Source: Marinobacter sp. 2_MG-2023
GTDB lineage: Bacteria > Pseudomonadota > Gammaproteobacteria > Pseudomonadales > Oleiphilaceae
Reading direction: 5' to 3'
DNA length: 64,000 bases
Assembly: GCF_030546935.1 (NCBI RefSeq)
Contig: NZ_JAUOPH010000007.1
Coordinates: 87,655-151,654 of the forward strand
Part shown: positions 63,965-64,000 of the stretch, one piece after another
Layout of the letters: each line of letters begins with the position of its first letter
Numbering within the stretch: position 1 is the first letter of the stretch
The notes under the pieces: generated by a model
The model's database searches: none
The model's input: only the letters and a program-made list of their open reading frames with translations
What the model was told of the DNA's origin: nothing
Translations under genes and position numbers: made by a program

Positions 63965-64000
63965 GCGCATCTCCTTCGAGGGACACACCGCTGAGGCGGG

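Overview
The window reads as a chromosomal core segment of a marine gammaproteobacterium close to Marinobacter. This is an inference from gene content and order, with no database search. Three things support it. The gene order largely follows the Pseudomonas-type blocks pilQ-aroK-aroB-damX-gltB-gltD-hemE, nrdR-ribD-ribB-ribH-nusB-thiL-pgpA, ispB/rplU-rpmA-obg-proB-rpsT/murJ-ribF-ileS-lspA-fkpB-ispH and ilvI-ilvH-ilvC-pssA. There is a wax ester synthase/diacylglycerol acyltransferase, typical of marine hydrocarbon degraders. There are also Pseudomonas-like type IV pilus genes. Coding density is high. I see no phage, insertion sequence, integron, CRISPR array or tRNA gene.

Layout. 1-12702: PilQ secretin, shikimate pathway genes aroK and aroB, a DamX-like AAA/SPOR protein with a perfect hexanucleotide repeat, glutamate synthase gltBD and hemE. 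12703-13087: non-coding, with a cluster of perfect short hairpins. 13088-16500: a PilZ protein, then ettA-radA on the minus strand. 16736-23367: glyA, nrdR and a riboflavin/nusB/thiL/pgpA operon that lacks the usual riboflavin synthase gene and carries a RibB with a degenerate GTP cyclohydrolase II-like half. 23413-28273: accessory genes, namely a small DUF6316-like protein, a DUF2057 lipoprotein, the WS/DGAT enzyme, and a LysR regulator divergent from a glutathionyl-hydroquinone reductase. 28266-40688: housekeeping genes from ispB to ispH. 40872-51328: the minor pilin operon fimU-pilV-pilW-pilX-pilY1-pilY2-pilE, convergent with fimT-pilR-pilS. 51422-59066: nadE, bamD, rluD-pgeF, clpB behind a heat-shock-type promoter, and a DUF4124 protein. 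59588-63828: branched-chain amino acid genes ilvI-ilvH-ilvC behind a long leader, then pssA. The right edge (63937-63964) is a strong stable-RNA-type promoter, so an rRNA operon probably begins just outside the window.

How the genes work together. Type IV pilus functions appear at both ends of the pathway: the outer-membrane secretin PilQ on the left, and the minor pilins, PilY1 tip adhesin and PilSR control in the middle. RibF (FAD synthetase) complements the riboflavin genes. LspA and BamD serve the envelope. IspB and IspH belong to isoprenoid synthesis. I did not find a wholly new system. The most interesting observations are details in known families: an apparent in-place inversion of the minor pilin operon relative to Pseudomonas, calcium-loop motifs in pilus proteins, a FimT with a GRxR motif, an altered WS/DGAT active-site motif, the missing riboflavin synthase gene and the palindrome cluster near 12.8 kb.
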